Of a stretch of 64,000 nucleotides of DNA, positions 24,407 through 36,330 are shown piece by piece. Position 1 is the first letter of the stretch. Each line of letters starts with the position of its first letter. A model generated the notes under the pieces. It did not search any database and was not told the origin of the DNA. It worked only from the letters and a program-made list of their open reading frames with translations. Source of the stretch: Romanomermis culicivorax. Its lineage: Eukaryota; Nematoda; Enoplea; Mermithida; Mermithidae. The stretch is from positions 549,193 through 613,192 of the forward strand of contig CAWUHX010000227.1 in assembly GCA_963922205.1 (NCBI GenBank), written 5' to 3'. The position numbers were made by a program, and so were the translations under genes.

Positions 24407-25957
24407 TAGTGATGGACCGATAGCCAAAAATTTGCCATCGGCCGATGCATCGGGTGTAACATGTACAAAATGCAATCTGAAGTTGCTACACTGTAATAAA
24501 TTTAAAATTATTATGAATTATTCACCAAGTTCTACTGATATTTTCAACATTCAATAATTAACAACATTTCATTCATCTACTTTGTCATCAACAAAGGCAT
24601 CTGTTGTACTACCTTCACGTTGATTGTTGAGTTCACTAGAAGCTTCTTTAACTTCAGCTTGTTTTTCCAGTTTGCACTATTGAATCCAATCTCAGCAATG
24701 AACAGGATCTTTTTCCACTTCTAACATCTTTTGCTTTTTAAAATGATCATTCACTAGCTACTGAGCCAATTGGAGCTGATAAAAACTTCAAGGCAAGCTA
24801 AAGAAATTTTTTTCATAATGAAACTTATTTTCAACTGCACACTATTTTGATTCACATTAGCTAATTCTGGTTTTGTTGCAGCATTTTTCTTCCATTATTC
24901 TAGTAATCAATTCCAAAACATGGTTTTTGCTTGCTCAAATGTTGACATTGCATATTTTTCAGGCTACAGCTCATCTTCGGATGAACTTGCAATAGCCAAA
25001 TAGTGCCTAAAATTGGTCAGTTTTGTGTAAATACTTGAATTATTTACATTAGTATTAATTGTGGCTGAGAAAGTTTGGAGAATGAGTTTGAAGATTCATT
25101 CAAATTTTTGAACCATATTTTCAGAAAAGCGTTGATTTTGTTGTTTTTGATCGACAACCATTCTAATCAAAGGTAGTTCAGCTTTGTCTTCTGCTTGAGG
25201 ATCACAGAAAGCCTAAATTATTTAATTTTGATTTGTATGATCAATATGTGTTATATTTCAAATTTCAATTCATCCTTTTTAAATCGAGGATCTAGTGAAG
25301 GTGCCAAAGCATGAATTCTATTGTCTTCAATGGGTTTAAAGTGGGCTCGATTATCATTTCTATAAAAATATTGACTCATTCTTCCCGACAATTCCTCCTT
25401 TAATAAACCCAATCCAGGAAAGTTGAAATATGGATTGAGTGGCGAAAAATTCTTACGATTCTTTAATTTATCTTTTTCAAAAAAATTTAGGCACAAAATC
25501 TAGCTTACTTTTCTTCAGCTATTTCTTCCGAAATAAATACAGGCGTTTTTAGATTCATAGATTTTTACAGTTTCTGCAAAAGATTTTAACAAATTTACAA
25601 GCTGCCAAAACATAATTATCTAAGGTGTCGATACATTATATACATGTATTAAAGTATATTCTTACTGCCGTAGCTAAATTATCCCATTCATACTTGTCAA
25701 ATTCTTGTTATTTAGTTCATCAATTGCAACACAGGGCAAATATGCCAGACATTATAACAACCATTTTCACAAAAAAATAATGTATTTAATAAAGTAACTG
25801 TAAAATATATATGTGAACAATCTGTTTTTAAGCATAAGCACCTGCATTCATTGAAACAAAAAGTTGTCAAACAATCGGCCATCGGCCGATTATTTGGCAA
25901 AACATCGGCCGATGGCAGAAAAACGCAACAATCGGCCGATGCATCGGTCCATCACTA
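24407..25957 (-). mobile_element. hAT transposon copy 2 with decayed transposase
   Basis: 1,551 bp bounded by inverted TAGTGATGGACCGAT and ATCGGTCCATCACTA and by a perfect 8-bp duplication GTTACAAC (24399-24406, 25958-25965), the hAT signature. Subterminal CATCGGCCGATG palindromes repeat at both ends. On the minus strand, 25251-25496 encodes a fragment with 'LAPSLDPRFKKDE', typical of hAT transposases (LDPRFK motif). Stops and frame breaks elsewhere make it non-functional. Confidence 0.93.
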
Positions 25958-26292
25958 GTTACAACGTTTTTGGAAACCTCAAAAACAAATTATTTTCGGT
26001 GCTGCGCGCCGAACATTTTGATACTTACCAATCTTTTTATTTTTCTCTTTAAAACTCAGGAAATTGGTTTTAAATCACTAAAACTGACACGAATCGAATG
26101 ATATATACAAGAAAACCAACTTTCGATGGTTTTTTCCTATAATTTAAGCAAATTTATCGATTTTAGTGCGAGCAACCAAAAATTCCTCTGTCCCAAAATT
26201 GTTCTTGGACCTTATGCACAAAAATGTATTTTTTCTATAACTAACTCCCAAAATTTTTTCCCCAAATGGAGAAATAGCGCAAAATTTTGAAT

Positions 26293-26480
26293 TTTTTTAC
26301 AAGTCGGTTCCCTTTCCAATTATGGTCCAAAGACGCAGCTGCTGTATCCTAAGCCTAAGCCTAAGGAAAATTTTTAAGGGAAAATAAATGTCTACTCACT
26401 AATCACAGAAATCCATGGTCAAAATTAACAAACAACTCATATACAGTAGTTAGCCTGGAGGTCGGGAACCCACTCATAAA
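26293..26480. mobile_element. MITE family T, copy 2, with CCTAAG repeats
   Basis: Left end TTTTACAAGTCGGTTCCC and right end GGGAACCCACTCATAAA enclose a short form of the element: GACGCAGCTGCTGTATCC, three CCTAAG units (26347-26366), then the same 'AAATAAATGTCTACTCACTA' tail as copy 1. About 300 bp of the left interior are deleted relative to copy 1. Confidence 0.75.
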
Positions 26481-26525
26481 ATTTAGCTCAAAATTTTCTT
26501 CCTTCGAATCTGTTCCCCAAAAAGT

Positions 26526-27838
26526 GTTTTTTTGCACTGACATTTGTGTCAATTGGCACAAGGGGCCAAAAAAATTTGTGCCAATGGCGAAAACATTTTT
26601 TCCACCCTAAAAACATACGGAATTTTTGGCGAATACGTCCCTAGAGCCAAAATTTTTAAAAACCATGTTTTCTAGAACAACTTTTCATTCTGCATCCAAC
26701 GAAATAAAAACTAGCTTGCGGTCACAAGTAGTTCAAAAGATATAGACAAAACAACTTAAAAATTGTCAACGTTTTATTTGCAAAAACATATATATCAAAA
26801 TACAACGTCATCTTCATCTAAGCCTAAACCTAAGCCTAAGCCTAGCCCTAAGCCTAAGCCTAAGCCTCACACACGTAACATTCGAATTAACTCATCGTCA
26901 TCTTTTGTAATGTTATAAATCCTGATTAAATTTAGAGCCATTTTGTCTGAAAATTCAAAAATATAAATCGCGAAATATTAGAGACCGCAAGTTTATTTTT
27001 GTTTCATTAGACTCAGCATGATGAACTCTATCAGAAAATATGTTGTTTGTGAAATTTTGCTCTAGGGACATATTCGCCATATTACCCAAAACATACTAAA
27101 AAACTTTAAAGTTTCATGCCAAAAATTTGATAAAAACATCCTAACTAAAGATGCTTTCACGGTCACCACACTAATTTGCATAAAAATCATGCCTATTCCA
27201 TTTTATCTAACCACCATTTTATCTAATAAGAAAAACTGATCGAGAAAACGGTTTATATACGATTCGAAAAGAAATCGGATGCTGCGAGTATTTTTATTGA
27301 ATTATTCAGGCAATTTATATATTTTTCTTTAATTTTCGGCTACAAATTTCCTAACACCAATGTACTTAAATAAATTAAGGATGACTTAATTGCTTTTTCT
27401 TGAAGAGAAACTAAGCCAAAAGTCGCGCCGCGTAAATGTCTGGTTGAAAAATTGTGCCAACAATGTCAATTTTTCTGTTCGAATCAAACACCAAAAATAT
27501 TTTGGTTCCTGGATGAACAGTGGAAACAATTTCTATTCATTCATCAGTCACTCACAATCTCAAAGTTTGTTGCAATCATACGAGTATAAGTATATACTAT
27601 TCGAATACAATTCGCTCAGGTTCTAGACAAATAAAAGTTAATATTTATTACTCACTCGGCGCCGCGCCACGCGTCGAGAAAATTTTGCGTTTCCAACCAC
27701 TAGGACTAAAAGTCAAGGAAATTCAACCTTCGACCAGTCAAAAAATTTGTGCCATTTGGCACAAACGCTCAAAATTTTTTGTGCCATTCCAATTTTTCTC
27801 GTGCCAAAAACCATGTTTGGCACAAAAAAACGCTGACG
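26526..27838. mobile_element. Repeat family E, long copy (about 1.3 kb)
   Basis: Starts 'GTGTTTTTTTGCACTGACAT' and ends 'ATGTTTGGCACAAAAAAACG', near-inverted ends rich in GTGCCAA. The right half aligns by eye with 53606-54386 (CATTCATCAGTCACT, TTGTGCCATTCCAA, AAGTCAAGGAAATT) and inverted with 36003-36330. No coding domain recognised. It contains a CCTAAG telomere array at 26818-26867. Confidence 0.65.
26818..26867. repeat. Interstitial telomere repeat, about eight CCTAAG units
   Basis: Longest array in the window: eight to nine GCCTAA units with two single-base variants (AAACCTAAG, AGCCCTAAG). Confidence 0.9.
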
Positions 27839-27839
27839 A

Positions 27840-30800
27840 TTTATGACTAAACAAACAGTCGCAGGAGGAGAAAACAATAATACAGTAGCTTTAAATTTGG
27901 CATATTTTTAAGAACACTATTTGTTACTAGCTGCTTCTAATGGACTTGAGCTCGATGATCATCAACCCTAATTCTCTGCTAATATAGACCAACTGATCTT
28001 TTTCCAATGTTTTTCGAACCGAATCATAGAAGAAAAAATGCTCTATAAGAAAGTTTGTCATGACAAAAAACTTATATTTTGAATTTTCGTCATGAATCGT
28101 AATCAACTAAATTGATTTTTCGCAAGATTCGTAATTTTTCGAATCTGCCATATTGAGAAGTGCAGATGATATGGAACCCTAATATGGTAATTGGTTCTCA
28201 ATGAGATCATGATATATGCCATTAAGTTTTGAACAAATTTCGGGTCATCCAGTTCAATTGTGTGGAAAAAGAGGAATTTTCGAATTTCGATTTTGCTCAT
28301 GATTAATATTGGAAATGAAATGTTTCACATCAAATGTTCACTATTCAGCTTTCATTGACGGTAAAGCATTTTTGTACTAAGCTTGCATTGCAGTAGCTGA
28401 ATACTGTAGAAAAAATTGACATGAAAAGTTGTGGTATTGTACTCCTATAAGTATAAACCATTCGACCAAGATAAAAATGCTGACATGAAAAAATCGAGTA
28501 TATGAGGCTATCTAATGAACTCTTTTCTCTAGCTTGTCAGGCCGGGGAGTACTACAAACTGTTTAGGCGGACTTTTCAATGGAGACCACATCTTGAGTCG
28601 GTTTGCAATGTTCGCTGTAACCATTCTCAATCAGGTATCATCAAATTCATGATATAGTCACAAAAGAATACAAAGTCAACATCAATTCCCTCAGTTTCAA
28701 TTGAAAATATGTTTGTTTTCTTCTCTCGACGTTCAAATGAGTCCCCGGAGGATCATTTTCCAAGAATGGTACGCATTTGGGTTTCTCGCCTCCTCGAAAA
28801 AAACTATTTTAGAGTTCAGATGTGCCATATATTATATGGGGCTTTTTTAAGCTCTCCTTCTCATATTCAATTGGGAAAAGCCACGTTGCCAGGACGGTAA
28901 ATGGAGGAGCCGAGGCGAGATGAGGAAAGTCGATGCAAAAATCGATTCGATTCTGGCCAAGCTTTTTTTTACTTACAGTTGGCTTCACCTTACCGTAGCA
29001 GGGTAGGTTAGTTCTTTCTCTGTAATTAGACAAGAGCGAGAGTTCATGACGGATAATATTTCTCTACTTTTTGTCCTTGGTTGAGCGCTCTTTTTTTGTC
29101 CAAAAGAGTACGTTTTCCTTCCAAAATGTCGCACCTTGATTGGGGAAGGAAATTAGGATACTGTAGGTGTCACGTCAGAATCTTCCGTGTGGGTTAAGAT
29201 CCTAATATTTCATACAATCATGGAAAGGGAAACATAGATATCTGTCATATCTATATGTTGCTTTTTGCAGTCAAATTCATGGACATGGTGTTTGACTTTG
29301 ATTCAATATAGATCTGATCAAGGAGAAGACAAATTTTTGGGTTGAATCCATAGATCTTACTATGATATATTGAAAAACGAAGTTAAAACGTAGTATCACT
29401 ATTTGTGACCGAATTATGGTTAGTTAAAGTTTGGTTACCTCACCAGGGATTCCTTGCTTTGAATTGTGCGTCCTGATCCAATTGTTGAAAGTAAATTTGG
29501 TGAATTTCATCTCATAGTGCACTAAAAATGTATCATGCTTCATCATAACTCTTCATCTGTCTGAAAGACCCCGTCCCAAATTTTGAAGTAAGCTAAATTT
29601 TATATCAAAGAATAAGTGTCGTCATCACTATTCAAAAGGGCATTTACACTTTGACGGTGTTATAAGAATGGAAGAAGCATTCACGAGACAGTTTGGTTTT
29701 TGTGAATTCTGTATAGCTACGGTTAATCCATGACCACATATCATGTTTACGCTATAATTTGCAAATGTGAAGGCAGCCATACATATTGTCTAGTCTACAA
29801 AGTTATTCCAAAGGTATTACGAGTCTTACAAAACACACAGGTCAGTTTCGTTTCAGACATAGAAATTCATCGCCACAAGATTTCCTGGAGTAGAAAGATG
29901 ATGCAAACATTATGTCCTAAACAGTATATGGTTTTTAAAAGCATATAATTCGAATTTTTTACTCTGATATGATCCCCAAGTGTAAATTCTTGAATTTTTC
30001 ATATTATTTAGCCCATGACGGTCGTCAGATGTAAGTAATGTTCGAAATCTCTTGCGGACGATTGGACGATCTAAAAAAATTATGAAATTGGGTCACGTGT
30101 CAAGCTGTTATGTTTTGGATTCGTCGCTAATGAATGTGACATTTGTGAATAAAACCCGTGTTAAAAAAATCTGAGTATACAGAAAAAATGCAGTACATTT
30201 TGAAATTTTCCTCCATAGGGCAGCGTTCGGTGTGGCATCGGATACTGTCAGATAAATTTCAGTTGAAATGCAAAATCTTTCTGATATCAATCATACTCTA
30301 CGGTTGTATGCCTATTCCTCGAAAGTCCCGATTCCTCAAAAGTCCCAATTCCTAAAAAATAAGATAAAATTTATGATTCGTCGGACGTTGGTGCACGACA
30401 AATCCCAGTTCATCGAATGTGTATATACAAACAGATCGATTTTCTTGAAACGACTGTAAATTTTATCGTAAATACTATAATTTCAAAATTACCATATCTG
30501 ATGATACGAAGACTCGACAGCATTAAGAATTTTTTGTTGATGGCCCTTATGCACATTTCTGATCATTTTTGGAGTGCTCTACTTTGGTGCTTAGGCTTAG
30601 GCTTACGGTTTAGGCTTACGGCTTAGGCTTACGCGACCATGGGAACTTTATGGCCTGGGAACCTTCACGTTACAAAATGGTACATTGAAACCTGCATATT
30701 TATTATTTTCGAGGAAACGGGATTTTTTGAAGAAAAAAAATTTTCGAGGAATGGGGCTTTCGCTAAAACGGGACTTTGTAGATAAAATCTGAAGCACTAT

Positions 30801-31440
30801 TCAAACAATCCGGACGTTCGACGAATAGGGACATTCGATGAATCGACACACAATAATATTCCGCATCCCAACACGTGATATACGGACGAAACTGATATAT
30901 GTCAAGTTTTAGTTATTCTGAACTGTAAACGAGACTTATCCGTAAAAGTTATCAGGTTACTTAACTAAATGTGATCTCATCTAAATTCACACGGATTAAT
31001 GTGTCATCTATACTGTATGTATTTTTCTTGCAGAATCAAAATCTTTTATGGAATACAGGAATTTCGATTCTGATCCCAACAGCATTGTCATACTGTAGCT
31101 AGATTTGTGATAATTCCAGATTGAGACGAATTACTATATAGTCGTAATGCTAAAAATAAATTGTTACAGATACTGCTTTTAATGTCGTAAATAGTTTTAT
31201 TTTAGGCTTGATTTCGCCAGTGGCTTCGTTGTTTTGGTTCATATTTTGTGTGAGCTTCATCAATTTTGCCTAAACTCTTCCCCCGGCCGATCTAGAATTT
31301 TCTTTTCCAATGCAATACACCTTCGCGGAGATTATCTTGTCTGCAGCAACAAGTCTTCATCATCGACCATAGAATGTGTGATTATAAGCACATCATTTAC
31401 GGTATTTTGCGCACTTACTCTATAATTACATATTGATATA
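27840..31440. other. Intergenic interval without recognisable genes
   Basis: AT-rich DNA upstream of the calmodulin-like gene. Short open frames show no family features. The only structured item is a TTAGGC-type array at 30589-30632. The final several hundred bases probably hold the promoter of the plus-strand gene starting at 31481, but I see no defined element. Confidence 0.5.
30589..30632 (+). repeat. Interstitial telomere repeat, TTAGGC orientation
   Basis: Six to seven units of (G)CTTAGG/CTTACGG. It is the only array in the window with the G-rich strand on plus, and is interspersed with TTACGG variants. Confidence 0.85.
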
Positions 31441-31480
31441 TAGTACAAAAACTGGACTATCATCAACATTGAAATTTTAA

Positions 31481-34400
31481 ATGCTGCAATTTTTGAACAA
31501 ACGTGTCAGGTCGGTGTTCAATAAGAACAGTAAACCGCCGCCGTCTTTCCCGGACATGCACTTGTTCACAAAAGAAGAACTCGAAGAGTTTGGTCAAGCT
31601 TTTACGGTAATTTTTCATGATCCATGCAAAAATTTGTGATCATTTCCATGAAGCTACTACGTCAAGTCGGTCAAAAGTGACGTCAGCAACAATATTCAAG
31701 AAAAAAATGTTTTTATCGTCAGAGTCATAATTTACAGATTTATGTAATAGTCCGCATCCAAACAGATTGTCTCGAAGCGAAATTTTGTTTTGAAGAAATA
31801 AGATCAATACATTAAATAAATAAAATAATTCCAAAAATACGACTTTTTATTCAAGAATATTGGAAGTGCATCAATTTCGACAAAATTTTCAGCATAGTGA
31901 TAGTAGGACTGATTTTATATCGAACGATATCTTGCACTTCTTATCCGAAGTACGTGTATTTTTACTGTAAAAATCAATAATTTTGAATATTTTTTGATTT
32001 GTAATTTTGAATCTCTTATGGTCTTCCAGTTAAAAATAACGTTAATTCGATTTAAAATTTTCCGGTAGACATAATGCAAAAAATAGTATGAGGTTAGCTA
32101 CAGTAAAACGGAAGTTATTCGATAAAATTTGGATTGAATTTTTTAGTACCTACCGTGAATACTATATGGTACGGAAAAAACGTGAAAAAAAACATTCGAA
32201 ATTCAAACTACAAGAAGAAATTTGGCATTTTCAACATAAAATTGAGTGCTGGTGGATTGCAGAAACTAATTTTCGATTGCTTCATTATTTTGTTCTCTGT
32301 TGATCAAATAATGCAGATTACTTATAGGCTCCTCTGTGCGAATTCTTCAATGTGGTTTTCTTTGCATGCTATATCATTTTTGACATACGAAGAAATACTT
32401 TTTCGAACGAATTTTTTTTCCAATTTTTCCCATCTATTTTACTTTTCACAAATTGGCAGAATCTAGAAAAATTTTCTTACTACTGTAGTAGAACCCTTCT
32501 TACTATAGTAGAAAAAAGCACAAAGCTTATGATGAGTTTTTGAACTTTTAAAATTTATTTTAAAGCTTAATTTTTTAAAATTTGTTTGATTCCAAAATCA
32601 ACGAAGTTAAGGAACTGGACTCATGATCCTATAAAAAGGTCATTCACCATTTTCCGGAAACTCTGTATAGATATTTTCTGAATCTTTTTTCCCGCCTAGT
32701 TGTTCGACAGAGACGGCAATGGTCACATGAACACTAAAGAATTGGGTTTCGCCATGCGTACTTTGGGCCTAAATCCTACCGAAGAAGAACTTTTGAAAAT
32801 TATAAACGAATTCGACGTCGACGGCAATGGTAAAATCGAATACGGTGAATTTTGCCATATGATGAAATCGATGAACAAAGAAACAGACCAAGAATTGATC
32901 AGGCTAGCATTCAGGTAAAGAAAAAATCTAAATCGGCTCTAATCAAAAGCCTCTTTTTATTAGTGACATAAAAATCATGACTGTAATCACCTAATTTGCA
33001 TATGCAAATTTTGCCCCCCACTGAATTCTGTTGTTGATCCTCGTTTGTTTGCATTGAAAATTTTTGATTTTGGAAGCAAACTGCAATTTTCACGTAATCA
33101 GGTCAAATTATGAATTTCGCAATGTACAGCTTATTATAATTCTGATGACGTTTCAATTTATGCATTTGAGAAAAATGTAAAAAACTTTTTTTATGAAGAA
33201 ACAACATGATGCTTGAGTTACGAGAGCATCCGTGTAACATTTACTTTTGTATAACTACAAGATTCACACTTTCTAGTCATGATAATATCACAGTAACAGG
33301 CATGATAGTTCTGTGCACCTAATTTGCATATGCAAATTTTCCAACTGATTCCAATGAGATTTTAATCCTGCTGTAGGTTTCTCACCTGGGCTCTCCTGAG
33401 AGTCATTTTCACATCTGTGAATACACCAGAAGAAATCGCGAATTTCTCCTACCCAAGAGTTCATCATCCTAAGTCCGATTCAGAAAACACACATAGTAAA
33501 TTTGATGAAATTTTCATCAAATGTATGATCCATGAATTGTTTCACTAGGGATCAGAATCTCAAAAACAGAACAATTGCGATTTTGCATGGATATTATTCT
33601 CGATTTTGGAGGGTTTTTTATAAAGCATGAATTCTCTGCATCATACGATTTTTAACTTTTTAAAATCAGCAGTTGTGAAAAAAGGATTTCAACACATTTT
33701 ACAGGCCTATGAACTGTTCACTAATTTGCGTATCCAAACTTGTTAAATTCCAACGAGCTGGACAATGCCATTTTCACGCAACCAGGTGTAATCGTGAATC
33801 TTCCATATCGTGCAGCTCACTGTATTATGTAGAAAGATTGTTTAAGATCAAAAATGGCAATTAGGCCAGATTTGACGAGAACGTTTCATGAAGACCCGTG
33901 CCAAAAACGTTGCGTTTCTCACGATTTGATGAAATTTGAAAATCATATTTTTCATTTTGCAGTCAAAAAATAGTAGCTTATTGTGGTGGGATATTCTCGC
34001 TTTGTTGTATGATGGAGGATACAGTAAGCATTTTTGCAGTTTTTGAAGAACCATAAAAAATATTACAAAAAACTTTTCGTTCATAAGTGTTCAACTCTGT
34101 TATGTCACGCTCCTCATCAAAATTTATTTCCTGTGTATCCAAACTATAGCCATTACATTTAAAACGGCAGATGCAGCGAACCGATGAACGTGAGTTCCAT
34201 TCGGAAGAAAATGGTATGCTTCTTACTGTAATCAGTGAGAAAAATTTTCTCGCCCATCAGCGAGAAACATACGAATAAACATTGTCCTTTTGATTCCATT
34301 TGTCATGAAAAATTTTAAAATTGCTAATTAAATTGTACCTACTTTTTGTTTTTGCTGCACCTTCCATTTCAAAGTGAATGAGCTATAATCACCCAATTTG

Positions 34401-34787
34401 CATAAATTTTCAACTGAGCAATCTCTTACAGAGTTCGTCGAATAGTAGGCGTATTTAATACATTTCGAATTCTTGGGAAAAGATTTATGCAAATCCGGCA
34501 TTGAACACTTCATAAATTTTAATTTGAGTGTGCGAATCCTGAAAATTCATTCCAGGGTATTCGACAAAGACGGCAACGGGGTAATAACTGCTCAAGAATT
34601 TAAACATTTTATGACAACAATGGGCGAAAAATTTAGCGAAGAGGAAGTGGACGAAATTATCAAAGAAGTGGATAAAGACGGCGATGAACAAATTAATTAT
34701 GAAGAATTCGTCAATATGATAGCTCCCATTGTCGAAGAAAGTAATCGCGAGACGAACAAAAATAAAGGTCCGTTTGCCGAAAATTAA
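31481..34787 (+). CDS. Calmodulin-like four-EF-hand protein, 3 exons
   Basis: Exons 31481-31606, 32700-32914 and 34556-34787 join in phase to 190 residues ending in TAA. Loops: [36 protein letters not shown] and [12 protein letters not shown]. All keep acidic positions 1, 3 and 12; the fourth has Glu in place of the usual Gly at loop position 6. Compared with calmodulin (about 149 residues) there is an N-terminal extension of some 25 residues (basic, then Pro-rich '[10 protein letters not shown]') and a C-terminal tail '[17 protein letters not shown]'. A calcium sensor that binds target proteins is the likely role. Resembles nematode CAL-type calmodulin-like proteins rather than calmodulin itself. 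The start is the ATG at 31481; no earlier in-frame exon was seen. Intron 2 carries a repeated octamer palindrome. Confidence 0.93.
32985..34410. repeat. Dispersed repeat with ATTTGCATATGCAAAT palindrome in the calmodulin-like gene intron
   Basis: CCTAATTTGCATATGCAAATTTT occurs at about 32991 and 33319, with degraded copies at about 33720 (ACTAATTTGCGTATCCAAA) and 34391 (CCAATTTGCATAAATTTT). Downstream sequence is also shared (CACG-AA-CAGGT-AAT-GTGAAT at 33092 and 33776), so the unit is several hundred bases long. The core is two inverted ATGCAAAT octamers. Confidence 0.65.
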
Positions 34788-35048
34788 TTAGTATTTTTCC
34801 GACGAAGAAATTATTTGTTTTTTACCCGATGTATTTTCTTCTGTTTGTACCTTATATCATAAATTATAATAGAGAATAACTTTATTTTTTGTTTTTTCTC
34901 ATTTTTGTCATTTTTATGGCTATACTTGCAAGTACGAAAAAATATTCCCACAACCCCATTCCACGGAATAGAACTGTGACGCGGGGCGCCACCGAAAACG
35001 GACGATCGGGATAATCGGATTCGGATTTGATACAGATTTGATTTTTTT

Positions 35049-36000
35049 AGGTATGTCCCAGGCACCGGTGCAGGTGCCATGGTATCTGGCACCGGCAGGT
35101 GCCACCGGTTTTGGCACCGGCGATTACTTTAAATATTATACATATAATATACATACCTGTAAGACCTCCGACCAGTTGGGGGCGGGGGGTAAATCCGAAA
35201 TTTTGGCGGGGGGTGGGGTCGAAAAAAGTCGAAATTTTTCCCTAAAAAACCAAAAAACATACACTTTTTTGCAAATTTTTTTAATTTTTTCCAAACTGGC
35301 GGGGGGTTGGGTGATGTTGGGTACATGGTTGGCCAAGTTGGGGGGGGGTCCCCCCAGAGGTACAGGAGGTATGATAATGTAATACTGTGTATTCCAGCGA
35401 GTAGGTTCAGCTTGCAATAAGTGATGATGTCATGTGAGCTTGGGAACTTTCATGTTCATGGTCAATGTTCCAAGTTTTTATAAAACTAGCTTCTAAAGTC
35501 GTTTGATTAGCATTATTTGTATTGTTTTTCACTGCTTGTAGCTCATTTTTCACTTTTTCTGCCGATTCCTGCTCATATAAGTATTTCCTGTTAATCAATG
35601 GATGGGTCGCCAAGTGCTTTTTCAGGCCACTGTGCCCAAACCCATGTTTATCTTGGCCACCACGGCTGATTTCTTTAGCACAATAGTTACATATTGCCTT
35701 TCATTCGTCAGTCGTCAAAATAGTAAAAAAATTCCATATAACAGCGGAATGATTAGAAGTGGCCATTCTTCAAAATTAAAGTATAATTTGACTAAATTAA
35801 AGAATGAAATCTGCAAAAAACAGAAAAATAAATATTGTACATACGATCCAGAACTCATCTGTAAATAATTTACATTAATAGCAAATATAGGAGAACACAA
35901 AAGTCATAATAAATAGGTGAAAAAACATGTATGATTGGCACCGGCACCGGTGCAGGTCGCAAAAAGCACCGACAAAAAAGGTGGCACCGGGACATCCCTA
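35049..36000 (-). mobile_element. hAT transposon copy 3 with BED-finger fragment
   Basis: Ends AGGTATGTCCC and GGGACATCCCTA, subterminal GGCACCGGTGC palindromes at both ends, and flanking ATTTTTTT on both sides (35041-35048, 36001-36008). On the minus strand near 35595-35700 a BED-type finger is readable: CNYC, then 'HSGLKKHLATHP'. The rest of the transposase is missing. A family-A MITE is inserted at 35152-35373. Confidence 0.85.
35152..35373. mobile_element. MITE family A, copy 5, nested in hAT copy 3
   Basis: Inverted orientation: CATACCTGTAAGACC to the right end GTACAGGAGGTATG. Flanks ATAATATA and ATAATGTA differ at one base, as expected of an aged 8-bp duplication. Insertion postdates the hAT copy. 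Confidence 0.85.
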
Positions 36001-36002
36001 AT

Positions 36003-36330
36003 TTTTTTGGTCAAAACATGGTTTTTGACGCAAAAAAATTTGGAATGGCACAAAAAATTTTGAGCGTTTGTGCCAATTGGCATTAAATTTTTGAAACATA
36101 TTTTCCTTAATTTTTCATTTAGGGGCCGAAAATGCAAAAAATTTTCGGCACTTCGCGCCGAGTCAATGGATCAGGATCCTAGTATATTACTTATCTACTT
36201 GTATTTAACCTGAACGCGAACGAGTTCTCTTCGAACAGTGTATCAGCATCGTTGCAGCAAAGTTTATAGGCTGCCAATGAATGATGAATAGAAATAAATT
36301 CTGTTTGATACGTTGTTTTATGTGTGCTCT
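36003..36330 (-). mobile_element. Repeat family E, inverted partial copy
   Basis: Reads in reverse the right part of family E: TTGGTCAAAACATGG, TTGTGCCAATTGGC, CGCGAACGAGTTC, GAATGATGAATAG. The left half is absent. Confidence 0.6.

Noticed and set aside
23279-24475. Pro-rich and Gly-rich open frames around 23.3-24.5 kb (and similar ones at 35.1, 57.2 and 59.0 kb)
   Set aside because: Translations of the family-A MITE; the same residues recur wherever the element sits.
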